Shown: positions 44,269 to 54,587, counted from the first letter of the stretch. The stretch: DNA of 57,964 nt from Rivularia sp. T60_A2020_040 (GCA_015272215.1 JACYMD010000042.1:1-57964), one strand, 5' to 3'. Made by a program: numbers and translations. The notes: a model not told the origin generated them from the sequence alone.

Positions 44269-44284
44269 ATGAAATTAGGATGAA
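44269..44284 (+). promoter_or_regulatory. ATGAA-N6-ATGAA box, site 8
   Basis: ATGAAATTAGGATGAA, 78 bp upstream of the YtkA-like lipoprotein gene. Confidence 0.75.
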
Positions 44285-44344
44285 ATTAAAAACATTCTCA
44301 GCACTGAATTAAGAAGATGTTTTAAAAGTATCCGGCGCTTTAAA

Positions 44345-44505
44345 CCGCTACTACACCTTACTTAGTCCACGCAGGTGGACTTAATAAATAACCCGCCTTA
44401 AGGCGCGGGTGCCGGTTTGTGTAGCCAAGCCACTGCGTTGAGCGGGTTCCCCGACTTGTAGCAAGTGGCACGCGGCGCAACTTACAGTCGCCAGGTATGA
44501 GTGAA
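44345..44505. repeat. Dispersed cyanobacterial hairpin repeats
   Basis: AGTCCACGCAGGTGGACTT and CCCGCCTTAAGGCGCGGG hairpins are followed by GTGTAGCC and a GC-rich AGCGGG/GTGGCACGCGGCGC stretch. These are multi-copy intergenic repeats in Nostocales. They lie in the 730-bp gap between the lipoprotein gene and copA. Confidence 0.6.
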
Positions 44506-44574
44506 ATTTGACCCCTATTCCCAACTTTGAATCACAATATCTAATTACTAATACTGAATTTTATCATTTATCTC

Positions 44575-44604
44575 TTGACTCTCTAGTCTACTAAAGGGTT
44601 TATC
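44575..44604 (+). promoter_or_regulatory. MerR-type promoter D
   Basis: TTGACT, an 18-bp spacer CTCTAGTCTACTAAAGGG, then TTTATC, in the copA leader about 320 bp before the start. Same geometry as sites A-C, which ties the copper ATPase to the MerR regulator. Confidence 0.7.
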
Positions 44605-44797
44605 ATAGTACTTACATTAATTTTTAATTTCAAATGATTTTTACCCTTAATGTGAATTAAAATTATCCTTCTTTTAAAAAGGGTTTAAAACCTACTTAAA
44701 TTCCTCTTGTGGAAATTATCAATGTAATACCAAGATTTTGATGACTTAATCCACATCAAAGGTAATTTATAAAAAGATGATTCAACAATAATAAAAA

Positions 44798-44922
44798 GGT
44801 TAAAGGTTAAAGGTTAAAGGTTAAATATTAAAGGTTAAAATTACCCATTACCAATTACCAATTACCAATTACCAATTACCCATTACCCATTACCAATTAC
44901 CAATTACCCATTACCAATTACC
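44798..44922 (+). repeat. Two STRR arrays abutting the copA start codon
   Basis: Five or so GGTTAAA heptamers (44798-44835) are followed by about ten CCAATTA/CCCATTA heptamers (44842-44922). The last unit runs into the copA ATG. The arrays replace the usual Shine-Dalgarno region and could vary in length. Confidence 0.8.
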
Positions 44923-44923
44923 A

Positions 44924-47182
44924 ATGATAGATACTATTACCCTAAAACTAAGAGGCATGAGTTGTGCTTCTTGTGCAAATAATATTGAAAAAGCTATTAA
45001 TTCGGTTTCTGGAGTTAGTGAATGTAATGTTAATTTCGGTGCTGAACAAGCTACTGTTAAATATAATCCTCAAAAAACTGATATTAAACAGATTCAAGAC
45101 GCGATTGATTCAGCCGGATACGTTGGAATTCCCTTACAAGAACAAGAAATGATTACGGGGGAAGATGACGAAGAGAAAACAGCAAGAATTGCCGAATCCC
45201 GCGACTTGATGCATAAGATAATTCTAGGAGGGGTAATTAGTATTATTCTTATATACGGTTTATTACCAATGATGACTGGGTTAGAATTACCCTTTATTCC
45301 TACATGGTTACATAACCCGTGGTTGCAGTTAGTGCTAACCGTACCCGTACAATTTTGGTGTGGTTACAGCTTCTATACCGGGGCTTGGAAAGCTGTCAAA
45401 CGCCATAATGCCACAATGGATACTTTGATTGCTTTGGGTACTTCAGCAGCGTTTTTCTATTCGCTTTTTGCAACGGTATTTCCCAATTTCTTTGTTAATC
45501 AAGGATTGATGCCGGAGGTGTATTATGAAACTGCTGCGGTTGTAATTACCTTGATTCTTTTAGGAAAATTTTTTGAGAATCGTGCTAAAGGACAAACTAG
45601 TGAAGCAATTCGTAAGTTAATCGGTTTACAAGCTAGAGATGCACGGGTAATTCGTAACGGTAAAGAAGTAGATGTTCCGATTCAAGAAGTTGAGCTTGAT
45701 GATATTATTCTTGTGCGTCCTGGTGAGAAAATACCTGTAGATGGAGAAGTTATTCAAGGTACATCAACTATAGATGAAGCCATGATGACAGGAGAAAGTT
45801 TACCTGTAAAGAAACAACCCGGCGATCAAGTTATCGGTGCAACAATTAATAAAACTGGTAGTTTTAAGTTTAGGGCAACAAGGATAGGCAAAGATACTGT
45901 ACTCTCGCAAATTGTGCAGTTGGTTAGACAAGCTCAAGGAAGTAAGGCTCCTATTCAGAGATTAGCAGACCAAGTGACCGGATGGTTTGTCCCAGTGGTA
46001 ATCGCGATCGCAATTTCTACTTTCGTCATCTGGTTTAATGCGATGGGTAATATCAGCTTGGCTTTAATCACCACCGTCGGGGTTTTAATTATCGCTTGTC
46101 CCTGTGCTTTGGGTTTAGCTACTCCCACATCGGTTATGGTTGGTACGGGGAAAGGTGCTGAAAATGGTATTTTGATTAAAGGTGCCGAAAGTCTGGAACT
46201 CGCTCACGAAATTCAGACGATTGTTTTGGATAAAACAGGGACATTGACAGAAGGTAAACCGACTGTGATTAATTTTATGACTGTGGGTGGTACTGCTAAT
46301 GGAAATGAGTTGAAACTGATTCAATTAGCGGCGACTTTAGAGAGTAATTCAGAACATCCTTTGGCGGAAGCTGTAGTTAGATATGCTGAGTCTCAGACTG
46401 TGGAAATTACGGATGTTGATGATTTTGAAGCGGTTGCTGGAAGTGGTGTTCAAGGATATGTTTCAGATAGATTCATACAAATTGGCACTCAGCGATGGCT
46501 CGATGAAATTGGAATTAATACTGGTATGTTTGTTGAGGAAAAACAGGCTTGGGAATCCCTTGGACAAACTGTAATTTGGATTGCTGTTGATGGACAAGTT
46601 GAAGCTTTGATGGGAATTGCCGATACTCTCAAAGCTAGTTCGATTACAGCGGTGAGAATGATGCAGAAGTTGGGTTTGTCTGTGGTCATGTTAACGGGAG
46701 ATAACCGTCCTACAGCAGAAGCAATTGCTAGTAAAGTTGGTATTGAGCAGGTTTTTGCCGAAGTTAGACCAGATCAAAAAGCGGCAGTTGTCAAGTCTTT
46801 GCAGCAACAAGGTAAAATCGTCGCAATGGTGGGAGATGGGATTAATGACGCTCCAGCCTTAGCACAAGCTGATGTGGGAATGGCTATTGGCACCGGAACT
46901 GATGTTGCGATCGCCGCAAGTGATATCACTTTAATTTCGGGTGATTTGCGTTCTATTGTTACGGCGATTAAACTTTCTCGTGCGACTATCAATAATATTC
47001 GTCAGAATCTATTCTTTGCTTTTTTCTACAATGTTTTGGGTATTCCCATTGCTGCGGGAGTTTTGTTTCCCATATTTGGTTGGTTACTTAATCCGATTAT
47101 TGCTGGGGGTGCGATGGCTTTTAGTTCGGTTTCGGTGGTGACGAATGCTTTGCGGTTGCGTAATTTTCAGTTGAAGGAGTGA
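44924..47182 (+). CDS. copA: Cu(I)-exporting P1B ATPase CopA
   Basis: This 752-residue copper pump has one N-terminal HMA domain ([18 protein letters not shown], Cu-binding CASC), eight membrane helices, and the CPC motif in [17 protein letters not shown] (P1B-1 type, Cu(I)). [11 protein letters not shown] (phosphorylation), HP in [21 protein letters not shown] and the helix-7 Asn-Tyr (FYNVLG) and helix-8 Met/Ser signature follow. It moves Cu(I) out of the cytoplasm or, in cyanobacteria, sometimes into thylakoids. A MerR-type promoter lies in its long leader. A small membrane protein gene follows directly. Confidence 0.94.
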   Translation: MIDTITLKLRGMSCASCANNIEKAINSVSGVSECNVNFGAEQATVKYNPQKTDIKQIQDAIDSAGYVGIPLQEQEMITGEDDEEKTARIAESRDLMHKIILGGVISIILIYGLLPMMTGLELPFIPTWLHNPWLQLVLTVPVQFWCGYSFYTGAWKAVKRHNATMDTLIALGTSAAFFYSLFATVFPNFFVNQGLMPEVYYETAAVVITLILLGKFFENRAKGQTSEAIRKLIGLQARDARVIRNGKEVDVPIQEVELDDIILVRPGEKIPVDGEVIQGTSTIDEAMMTGESLPVKKQPGDQVIGATINKTGSFKFRATRIGKDTVLSQIVQLVRQAQGSKAPIQRLADQVTGWFVPVVIAIAISTFVIWFNAMGNISLALITTVGVLIIACPCALGLATPTSVMVGTGKGAENGILIKGAESLELAHEIQTIVLDKTGTLTEGKPTVINFMTVGGTANGNELKLIQLAATLESNSEHPLAEAVVRYAESQTVEITDVDDFEAVAGSGVQGYVSDRFIQIGTQRWLDEIGINTGMFVEEKQAWESLGQTVIWIAVDGQVEALMGIADTLKASSITAVRMMQKLGLSVVMLTGDNRPTAEAIASKVGIEQVFAEVRPDQKAAVVKSLQQQGKIVAMVGDGINDAPALAQADVGMAIGTGTDVAIAASDITLISGDLRSIVTAIKLSRATINNIRQNLFFAFFYNVLGIPIAAGVLFPIFGWLLNPIIAGGAMAFSSVSVVTNALRLRNFQLKE

Positions 47183-47262
47183 GGAGGAAAGATATTTTTT
47201 TAACGCAAAGGTACGCGGAGTTGAGCGCAAAGGTACGCAGAGGGGAAGAAAGGAGTTTATTT

Positions 47263-47499
47263 ATGTTGAATAAAAAGAAGTTTTTCGCAAGTATGGTTGG
47301 AGTGGGGTTTTTTCTCTGGGTTGTTTCTGGGGAAGCTGTGGCTCAAATGCATCTAGAAATGCCTGTTTCTCAAGAAAATATCCAATTTCAAGCCATTGAG
47401 CAACCTTTGGGGTTAAAAGTTGCGGTTACTTTGGGTGGTATTGGTTTGATTGGGTTGGAGTTGTGGTGGTTTCTTTTGAGTAAGTCTAAAACCAATTGA
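47263..47499 (+). CDS. Small secreted or membrane protein downstream of copA
   Basis: This 78-residue protein starts at MLNKKKFFASMVGVGFFLWV; AAAGGAG precedes this ATG, and the longer frame upstream is ACGCAAAGG repeat. It has a signal segment ending near AVAQ, a short acidic periplasmic part (MHLEMPVSQENIQFQ), and one C-terminal membrane helix (VAVTLGGIGLIGLELWWFLL). No named family is recognised; it resembles the membrane part of cupredoxin-domain proteins. It ends 29 bp before the right direct repeat, so it is the last gene of the nifH element. Confidence 0.65.
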   Translation: MLNKKKFFASMVGVGFFLWVVSGEAVAQMHLEMPVSQENIQFQAIEQPLGLKVAVTLGGIGLIGLELWWFLLSKSKTN

Positions 47500-47518
47500 A
47501 AATGTTTTTTGGTGGTAG

Positions 47519-48019
<501 letters not shown>

Positions 48020-48033
48020 AATGTAGAACCAGC

Positions 48034-48055
48034 GGTAAAGGGTAAAACCTTTACC
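48034..48055 (+). terminator. Stem-loop between nifH and nifD
   Basis: GGTAAAGG and CCTTTACC pair around a 6-nt loop. Intergenic hairpins at the nifH 3' end are known to stabilise nifH message relative to nifDK in cyanobacteria, so it is more likely a processing or stability element than a full stop. Confidence 0.65.
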
Positions 48056-48118
48056 CTCCACCATTCAGCTTGAATCGCAAATCCCAAGTAAGTACCTACC
48101 CAAAAAGGCAGAAAGTTT

Positions 48119-48345
48119 ATGTCGGACAAAAAGAACATCGTTGAAGAAAGAAAACAGCTAATTGAAGAAGTCTTAGAAGCTTATCCTGAGAAAGCTAAAA
48201 AAAGACGTGCTAAGCATCTCAACGTCCATGAAGAAGGTAAGAGCGATTGCGGTGTTAAATCCAACATTAAGTCTCTTCCTGGTGTAATGACCGCTCGTGG
48301 TTGTGCATATGCAGGTTCTAAAGGTGTGGTTTGGGGTCCGATTAA
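48119..48345 (+). CDS. nifD: nifD, 5' part (MoFe protein alpha chain, doubly interrupted)
   Basis: The first 75 residues of NifD are present: [20 protein letters not shown] and [19 protein letters not shown], which includes the first P-cluster cysteine (RGCAYAG). The ORF continues four residues into foreign DNA (NMFYL) and stops. The break is in the 7-bp repeat CGATTAA (48339-48345). Coding resumes at 50101; the join gives [13 protein letters not shown], the expected NifD sequence. Confidence 0.95.
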
Positions 48346-48433
48346 AAATATGTTTTATCTTTAAAGTAAATATACCTTAAACTGTTTATCAAGAACAATT
48401 TTAAGTAATTAATATGTTCGAGATAAGCAGTTA

Positions 48434-48453
48434 TTTTTTAAGGCATATTTAGG
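48434..48453 (+). promoter_or_regulatory. Shared leader motif before the nifD-element recombinase
   Basis: TTTTTTAAGGCATATTTAGG directly abuts the ATG, as at the nifB-side recombinase. Related copies are at 49933 (ATTTAGGGTAAATTTAGA) and 50011 (TTTTAAGGTAAATTAAGG), near the right end of the same element. They may be arm-type recombinase sites. Confidence 0.5.
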
Positions 48454-49851
48454 ATGAAACAGGTGCATCAAGAGGATTTATTCAATGATTTTGAAGTTCC
48501 AGCAAGTACTGACGGAAGTTATATGGGTACGCAAAATCAGGTTCAAGCAACACGGGAATATATGGATAAAAAAATTGAAGAGCAGCTTGTAGATATAAAT
48601 GCCAGACTTAAAGCGAGTAAAAGTAAAGTCAGTATTAAGAAAGTGGGAAATACTCTACAGTTAAGAGCTACTCTTCCCTTAAAACCTGGAGATATTCATA
48701 AATCGGGAAGAAATCGTAAACAATACTTTATCTCTTTAGGCATACCTGCAAATTTAAATGGTTTAAAAACTGCTGAAGAAGAAGCTTACGAATTAGGTAA
48801 ATTGATTGCCAGAAAGTGTTTTGAGTGGAATGATAAATATTTAGGACAAAAAGGCGATCGCCAACAGGTTAAAACTTTTAAACAAGTATTAGAAACATTA
48901 GAATATGACTATTTTAGTAGTAGAAAAAGAACAATTAAGAGCGAACATAGTTTTTGGCATTTATCTAAACGATACAAACAATATTTTGAATCAGATTTAC
49001 CAGTAACTAGTGAAGGTATCATTAAAATTATTAAAAATATCACTTCTCCTAGTTCTCGTGACCAAGCAATTAGAGTCGCAAGAGTATTTTCTAAGATTCA
49101 TGGAATAGAAGTAGATTTTAGCAATTTAAAATTACCTGTAGTTCCTAATGATAGATATATACCTTCAGATATGGAAATTCTAGAAGCTTTTAAAAAGTAT
49201 AAAATCAAAAGTGGAAATACAAAAGTTAGAAAAGATTATAGAAATTCTTGGCAACTACATAGATTAGTATTTGGATTAATCGCTACATATGGTTTAAGAC
49301 CTCGTGAAGTATTTAATCAACCCGATTTAGAATGGTTTTTAAGCGATGATAATACTGACAATATTTGGAAAGTTCATAAATCTAATAAAACAGGTTATAG
49401 AGAAGTTTTACCTTTTGTACCAGAATGGGTAGAATTATTTGAATTAAAAAATGCTCAAACTATTTATCTACTAAAAGACAAAATATCACAAATAAACAGC
49501 TTTCACGAGTTATCACACTTAGTTCAAACTAATGCTCGCTGGTTTAGACGGATTCTCGATTTACCATTTGAACCTTACGATTTAAGACACGCTTGTGCAA
49601 TTAGAGCGCATATCCAAGGTTTACCGATTAAAGCATCAGCAGACAATTTAGGACATTCTGTAGAAATGCATACTAAAGTATATCAACGCTGGTTTTCTTT
49701 AGAAAATCGTAAGCAAGTTATGACATCTACGATTAATAAAAAATCAAATCAGCAGTTAGAAGCTCAAGTCTTAGATTTACAGACAGAAAATCAATTACTT
49801 AAACTTGAATTAGAAAAAATCAAGATGAAATCTCAATTAAACTGTAGTTGA
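48454..49851 (+). CDS. XisA-like tyrosine recombinase of nifD element 1
   Basis: This 465-residue tyrosine recombinase of the XisA/XisC group is similar along its length to the one at 11860: LPLKPGDIHKSGRNRKQYFI, SLGIPANLNGLKTAEEEAYE, catalytic IATYGLRPREV, PYDLRHACAIRAH, LGHSVEMHTKVYQRWFSL with the Tyr nucleophile, and a coiled-coil tail (LEAQVLDLQTENQLLKLELE). All catalytic residues are present. It is the sole gene of the 1,755-bp element and presumably removes it by recombining the CGATTAA repeats. Confidence 0.93.
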   Translation: MKQVHQEDLFNDFEVPASTDGSYMGTQNQVQATREYMDKKIEEQLVDINARLKASKSKVSIKKVGNTLQLRATLPLKPGDIHKSGRNRKQYFISLGIPANLNGLKTAEEEAYELGKLIARKCFEWNDKYLGQKGDRQQVKTFKQVLETLEYDYFSSRKRTIKSEHSFWHLSKRYKQYFESDLPVTSEGIIKIIKNITSPSSRDQAIRVARVFSKIHGIEVDFSNLKLPVVPNDRYIPSDMEILEAFKKYKIKSGNTKVRKDYRNSWQLHRLVFGLIATYGLRPREVFNQPDLEWFLSDDNTDNIWKVHKSNKTGYREVLPFVPEWVELFELKNAQTIYLLKDKISQINSFHELSHLVQTNARWFRRILDLPFEPYDLRHACAIRAHIQGLPIKASADNLGHSVEMHTKVYQRWFSLENRKQVMTSTINKKSNQQLEAQVLDLQTENQLLKLELEKIKMKSQLNCS

Positions 49852-50100
49852 TTGTACATTATATCAACTTGAAATTATTTATTTGCAAATAGTATGATTA
49901 AGACTTTTTATTGTTCGATTTTTTCTGCTTACATTTAGGGTAAATTTAGAATCAATTAAACTCAATCTTAATTAGCAAAAATGTTGATTTTTTCTATTTA
50001 AGAAAACGTATTTTAAGGTAAATTAAGGTTATATGATGGCGAAACTTTGTGAAAATACTGCTATATAAAATTTTTAGCAGTCAGAGAATATCACGATTAA

Positions 50101-51230
50101 GGACATGATTCACATCAGCCACGGTCCCGTAGGTTGCGGTTACTGGTCTTGGTCTGGTCGTCGTAACTACTATATCGGAACAACTGGTATTGATACCTTT
50201 GGTACAATGCACTTTACTTCCGACTTCCAAGAAAGAGATATCGTTTTTGGTGGTGATAAAAAACTCGCCAAAATGATTCAGGAAATCGATGAATTGTTCC
50301 CTCTCAACCGTGGTGTTTCAATTCAATCGGAATGTCCTATCGGTTTGATCGGTGATGACATTGAAGCAGTTGCTAGAAAGTCATCAAAAGAAATCGGTAA
50401 ACCAGTCATTCCCGTTCGTTGCGAAGGTTTCCGGGGTGTTTCTCAATCTTTAGGACACCACATTGCTAACGATGCAATTCGTGACTGGGTATTCCCCAAA
50501 GCTGACCAAGCTGCTAAAGACAATACTCTTAATTACGAACCAGGTCCTTATGATGTAGCAATCATCGGTGACTATAACATCGGTGGTGACGCTTGGTCTA
50601 GCCGCATCCTTTTAGAAGAAATCGGTTTACGAGTAGTCGCTCAGTGGTCTGGTGACGGTACCATCAATGAAATGATGTTGACTCCCAAGGTCAAAATGAA
50701 CTTGATTCATTGCTACCGTTCGATGAACTACATTTCTCGTCACATGGAAGAAGCTTATGGTATTCCCTGGATGGAGTACAACTTCTTTGGACCTACCAAA
50801 ATTGCTGAATCTTTAAGAGCGATCGCAGCTAAGTTTGACGAGAAAATTCAAGAAAACGCTGAGAAGGTGATTGCTAAATACGAGCCAACATCAAAAGCAA
50901 TCTTGGAAAAATACGGCGCTCGCTTGAAAGGTAAAACCGTTGCTTTGATGGTTGGTGGTTTACGTCCTCGTCACGTTGTACCAGCATTCAAAGACTTGGG
51001 AATGGAATTGATCAGCACTGGTTATGAGTTCGCTCATAATGATGACTACAAACGTACTACTAACTACATTGAAAACGGAACCATCGTTTACGATGACGTA
51101 ACTGGTTACGAATTCGAGCAGTTTGTGAAAGCACTCAAACCAGACATCATTGGTGCTGGGATTAAAGAGAAGTATGTTTTCCAAAAAATGGGGCTTCCAT
51201 TCCGTCAAATGCACTCTTGGGATTACTCCG
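50101..51230 (+). CDS. nifD: nifD, middle part (MoFe protein alpha chain, doubly interrupted)
   Basis: About 377 residues of NifD are present, from [17 protein letters not shown] (second P-cluster Cys) through [12 protein letters not shown] (third Cys) and [15 protein letters not shown] (FeMo-co Cys ligand) to QMHSWDYS (FeMo-co His ligand). Homology stops at 51230, at the end of GGATTACTCCG, the canonical XisA site. About 40 more residues (normally starting GPYHGY) and nifK are missing from the window. The first ATG here (50105) is only internal. Fused to the 5' part it gives about 452 of roughly 495 residues. Confidence 0.95.
51220..51230 (+). repeat. XisA core site GGATTACTCCG
   Basis: The 11-bp sequence equals the direct repeat that flanks the classical 11-kb nifD element of Anabaena PCC 7120 (established knowledge). 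NifD homology stops at its end. Confidence 0.9.
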
Positions 51231-51256
51231 AACTTAGTAATAGTATTAGAACTTAG

Positions 51257-51582
51257 TTGAAGTAGGGTTTGTGGAGATTAGAAAAATAAATAGACTATGA
51301 TTAGCCTAAATATAATGTTCCCTATTTATTCAATAAAGATAATTTGTATAATTATTTATATAATTATTTGTGAAAAATGGGATTTTATCTAATTTATTGA
51401 ATCAAGCAAAAATTATGTGAAATTAAAATTGTCAAAATCAAAACATTTTTCAATACAATATTTTTAGACTAAATTTACATTAGTTGCATCGGCTACAATC
51501 TTAAGTAATCAACAAAAATACTCAGCGTTCCTCAGCGAAAACCTGAGCGCTCCTCTGCGTTAAAACTATTCTCATGTTTCCT
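51257..51582. other. Intergenic, AT-rich; no gene seen
   Basis: About 330 bp after the nifD break, with a TAATTATTTATATAATTATT stretch and an inverted ACGC/GCGT-type dispersed repeat at 51521-51563 (CAGCGTTCCTCAGCGAAAAC ... CTCCTCTGCGTTAA). No promoter or gene was recognised. Confidence 0.5.
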
Positions 51583-52038
51583 TTAACTAATCTCAATCTG
51601 ACCACTATCTACCTGCAACAACACCTCATTATCATATTTCAAATCATTAATTTTAAAAGTAATAACTTCCAGGATATCCGCCGCTTGAAAATGCTCTGGC
51701 TTCGTTTCCGGATGAGGATAATAAATTAATCCTGGCTGTAATTCACTATTTTTGAGTAGAATTCGGCAATCAAAAAACGAAAAATCCTCCGCCGGTTCAT
51801 TTTCTGCCCATTTGATATTTCTAAAAGTATACTTAGCTTGTTTAATTGAATATTTGTAAGGAGATATGGAAATATTCAGCGTTCCCGAAAAATAAGGTTC
51901 TAAATCCAGCCCTTGCTCATAAAAGAAAGACTTTTGCATGGCAATAGTTCCCCCAGGAAAACGTATATCTCCTCCTCTTCCCGATGCAACACCATAACCT
52001 TTTTTGATAATCCCTTTAACTTGTATCCAGTTACTCAT
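51583..52038 (-). CDS. Conserved hypothetical protein, possibly riboflavin-kinase-like fold
   Basis: This 151-residue protein starts MSNWIQVKGIIKKGYGVASG and has RFPGGTIAMQKSFFYEQGL, the PYFSGTLNISISPYKY segment, then GLIYYPHPETKPEHFQAADI followed by LEV. The order G-x-G-x-A, SGTLNI, P-x-T resembles the CTP-dependent riboflavin kinase barrel, but key residues cannot be checked by eye. The function is open. It is a single leftward gene, with STRR heptamers just upstream. Confidence 0.55.
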   Translation of the reverse strand: MSNWIQVKGIIKKGYGVASGRGGDIRFPGGTIAMQKSFFYEQGLDLEPYFSGTLNISISPYKYSIKQAKYTFRNIKWAENEPAEDFSFFDCRILLKNSELQPGLIYYPHPETKPEHFQAADILEVITFKINDLKYDNEVLLQVDSGQIEIS

Positions 52039-52074
52039 TTGATTTTGGATTTTAGATTATAAATGTTTTTCCTA

Positions 52075-52105
52075 ATGCCCATTACCAATTACCAATTACC
52101 CATTC
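52075..52105. repeat. STRR heptamer array
   Basis: CCCATTACCAATTACCAATT-type heptamer repeats, the same family as at 44842-44922, upstream of the hypothetical gene. Confidence 0.7.
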
Positions 52106-52352
52106 CCCATTTTACGTGTTTCCTCCATGGAACAGTCGGGTACCACTACGCCCGAATTGTTTCACCTTGACATCTAAATAAATTATAATTACTTAACAAA
52201 TGGTATATTAGCCATCGGCATGAAAAGGACTTAAAATGTCCGAGACGGTCGAGTTCCAGCCCTTGCTGAGTGCAAATATAAGCCGATTCCCCTTTGAGTA
52301 ATAATCAAGGGTAGTCGTCAACCGTTTCTAGCACCTAGTTATATAGTTAAAT
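52106..52352 (+). promoter_or_regulatory. Leader of the EF-G paralogue gene
   Basis: About 250 bp with short hairpins, for example AGGACTTAAAATGTCC at 52228-52243. No ribosome binding site of normal strength precedes the ATG (TAGTTAAATATG). Confidence 0.4.
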
Positions 52353-54443
52353 ATGAAAGACCTCACTCGTTATCGAAATATCGGCATCTTCGCCCACGTT
52401 GATGCAGGAAAAACAACTACAACTGAAAGAATTCTCAAGCTTACTGGTAAAATCCACAAAATCGGTGAGGTTCATGAAGGTGCAGCAACAACGGACTTCA
52501 TGGAGCAGGAGCAAGAGCGGGGGATTACGATTCAATCTGCTGCAACAACCTGTTTCTGGAACGAACACCAGTTGAACATCATCGACACCCCCGGACACGT
52601 TGATTTCACTATTGAGGTATATCGTTCTTTGAAAGTCCTTGACGGTGGAATCGGCGTTTTTTGCGGCTCTGGTGGTGTGGAACCTCAGTCGGAAACTAAC
52701 TGGCGTTATGCTAACGATTCTGAAGTATCGCGGATTATCTACGTTAACAAACTTGACCGGATAGGAGCAGATTTTTACCGTGTTGTCAAGCAAGTAGAAA
52801 CTGTACTTGCTGCCAAGCCGTTAGTGATGGTTTTACCCATCGGGACTGAAGGTGATTTTGTTGGTGTTGTCGATTTGTTGACTCGTAAAGCATGGGTGTG
52901 GGATGATTCCGGCGACCCAATGAATTACGAGATTAAGGAACCTCCCGCCGAGATGAAGGATGATATCGAAGCTTGGCGCGAAAAGTTGGTGGAAATGGCT
53001 GTAGAGCAAGACGATAGTTTGATGGAGAAATATCTCGAAGGTGAAGAGGTATCCGTCGAGGAACTACAACGCTGTATTCGTAAAGGTACTATTGACTTAG
53101 CTTTCTTTCCTACTTACTGCGGTTCTTCTTTTAAAAATAAGGGCGTACAATTAGTACTCAATGCTGTTGTTGATTATCTACCCAACCCCACAGAAGTTAA
53201 ACCTCAGCCAGAAGTTGACCTTGAAGGTAACGAAACCGGCGAATTTGCCATAGTTGATGCAGAAGCGCCTATGCGAGCGTTAGCATTCAAAATTATGGAT
53301 GACCGTTTTGGTGCTTTGACTTTTACTCGGATATATTCAGGTACGCTAACAAAAGGCGATACCGTCCTTAATACTGCCACTGGTAAAAGTGAACGTGTCA
53401 GCCGTCTTGTAGAAATGCACGCTAATTCCCGCGAAGAAATCGACTCGGCTCAAGCTGGCGATATTGTGGCGATTGTGGGGATGAAAAACGTCCAAACTGG
53501 ACATACCTTATGTGACCCGAAAAATCCCGCAACTCTCGAACCAATGGTATTCCCTGACCCCGTAATTTCCATTGCGGTAGCACCTGCGAAGAAAGGCAGT
53601 TCTGAGAAGTTGGGTATGGCTTTGAGCAAGATGGTTCAAGAAGACCCCTCCTTCCAAGTTGAAACCGACCCCGATAGCGGTGAGATGATTATTAAAGGGA
53701 TGGGAGAACTTCACTTAGATATTAAAGTTGATATCCTCAGACGGACTCATGGTGTTGAGGTAGAAGTTGGTAAACCCCAGGTAGCATACCGCGAATCGAT
53801 TACTAAGCAAATCACAGATACCTATATCCATAAAAAGCAATCTGGTGGTTCTGGTCAATTTGCTAAAATTGAGTACATTATTGAACCCGGTGAACCCGGT
53901 ACTGGTTTCCAGTTTGAGTCAAAAGTAACTGGTGGTAACGTACCTAGAGAATTTTGGCCCGCTGTACAAAAGGGTTTTGAAAGCAGTATTGATAAAGGTG
54001 TTTTAGCTGGATTCCCCTTGGTAGATGTCAAATTTACTTTAACTGACGGTGCTTATCACCCAGTTGACTCCAGCGCGATCGCCTTTGAAATTGCCGCTAA
54101 ATCTGGCTATCGTCAAACCTTACCGAAAGCCGGTCCGCAGTTACTTGAGCCAATCATGAATGTGGATGTGTTTACACCAGACGACCACGTTGGTGATGTA
54201 ATTGGTGACTTGAACCGTCGTCGTGGGATGATTAAATCTCAAGACCCCGGTGCTACAGGGGTTCGGATTAAGGCAGAAGTTCCTTTGAGTGAGATGTTTG
54301 GTTACATCGGCGATTTACGTACCATGACTTCTGGTCGCGGTCAATTCTCTATGGAATTCGATCATTATGCACCATGTCCTAAGAATGTCGCTGATGACGT
54401 GATTAAGGAAGTTAAAGAACGTGAAGCTCTTGCTAAGAAGTAG
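52353..54443 (+). CDS. fusA: Elongation factor G paralogue (EF-G2-like)
   Basis: This 696-residue GTPase has G1 [12 protein letters not shown]2 with [11 protein letters not shown]3 DTPGHVDFT and G4 NKLDR, then domains II-V ([48 protein letters not shown] end). It catalyses translocation or ribosome release. Departures from canonical EF-G, such as [20 protein letters not shown] and [20 protein letters not shown], suggest it is the second, specialised EF-G rather than the str-operon copy. It stands alone with its own terminator, not next to rpsL, rpsG or tuf. Confidence 0.9.
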   Translation: MKDLTRYRNIGIFAHVDAGKTTTTERILKLTGKIHKIGEVHEGAATTDFMEQEQERGITIQSAATTCFWNEHQLNIIDTPGHVDFTIEVYRSLKVLDGGIGVFCGSGGVEPQSETNWRYANDSEVSRIIYVNKLDRIGADFYRVVKQVETVLAAKPLVMVLPIGTEGDFVGVVDLLTRKAWVWDDSGDPMNYEIKEPPAEMKDDIEAWREKLVEMAVEQDDSLMEKYLEGEEVSVEELQRCIRKGTIDLAFFPTYCGSSFKNKGVQLVLNAVVDYLPNPTEVKPQPEVDLEGNETGEFAIVDAEAPMRALAFKIMDDRFGALTFTRIYSGTLTKGDTVLNTATGKSERVSRLVEMHANSREEIDSAQAGDIVAIVGMKNVQTGHTLCDPKNPATLEPMVFPDPVISIAVAPAKKGSSEKLGMALSKMVQEDPSFQVETDPDSGEMIIKGMGELHLDIKVDILRRTHGVEVEVGKPQVAYRESITKQITDTYIHKKQSGGSGQFAKIEYIIEPGEPGTGFQFESKVTGGNVPREFWPAVQKGFESSIDKGVLAGFPLVDVKFTLTDGAYHPVDSSAIAFEIAAKSGYRQTLPKAGPQLLEPIMNVDVFTPDDHVGDVIGDLNRRRGMIKSQDPGATGVRIKAEVPLSEMFGYIGDLRTMTSGRGQFSMEFDHYAPCPKNVADDVIKEVKEREALAKK

Positions 54444-54487
54444 GTTTTTATATAGATAGAACTTTTGTTCTAATTTATTAATGTTTT

Positions 54488-54522
54488 AAATTCCCGATTG
54501 GTGAAAAACTGGTCGGGAATTT
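54488..54522 (+). terminator. Terminator of the EF-G paralogue
   Basis: AAATTCCCGA and TCGGGAATTT pair around a 15-nt loop and are followed by TTAATTT, about 45 bp after the stop. Confidence 0.75.
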
Positions 54523-54587
54523 TAATTTAATATGGGTTCGATGTTCGCTGTTTTTATTGCTGTTAAATCTTGATTTTCCTCTTTGTT

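Larger units (their letters stand above)
48339..50100. mobile_element. Small nifD excision element 1 (1,755 bp)
   Basis: Bounded by CGATTAA at 48339-48345 and 50094-50100. It contains a single gene, an XisA-like recombinase, and about 250 bp of AT-rich flank on its right. Removing one repeat plus the interior restores nifD. Inverted TACCTTAAA (48373-48381)/TTTAAGGTA (50012-50020) lies near the two ends. It seems to be a minimal self-excising unit. Confidence 0.9.
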
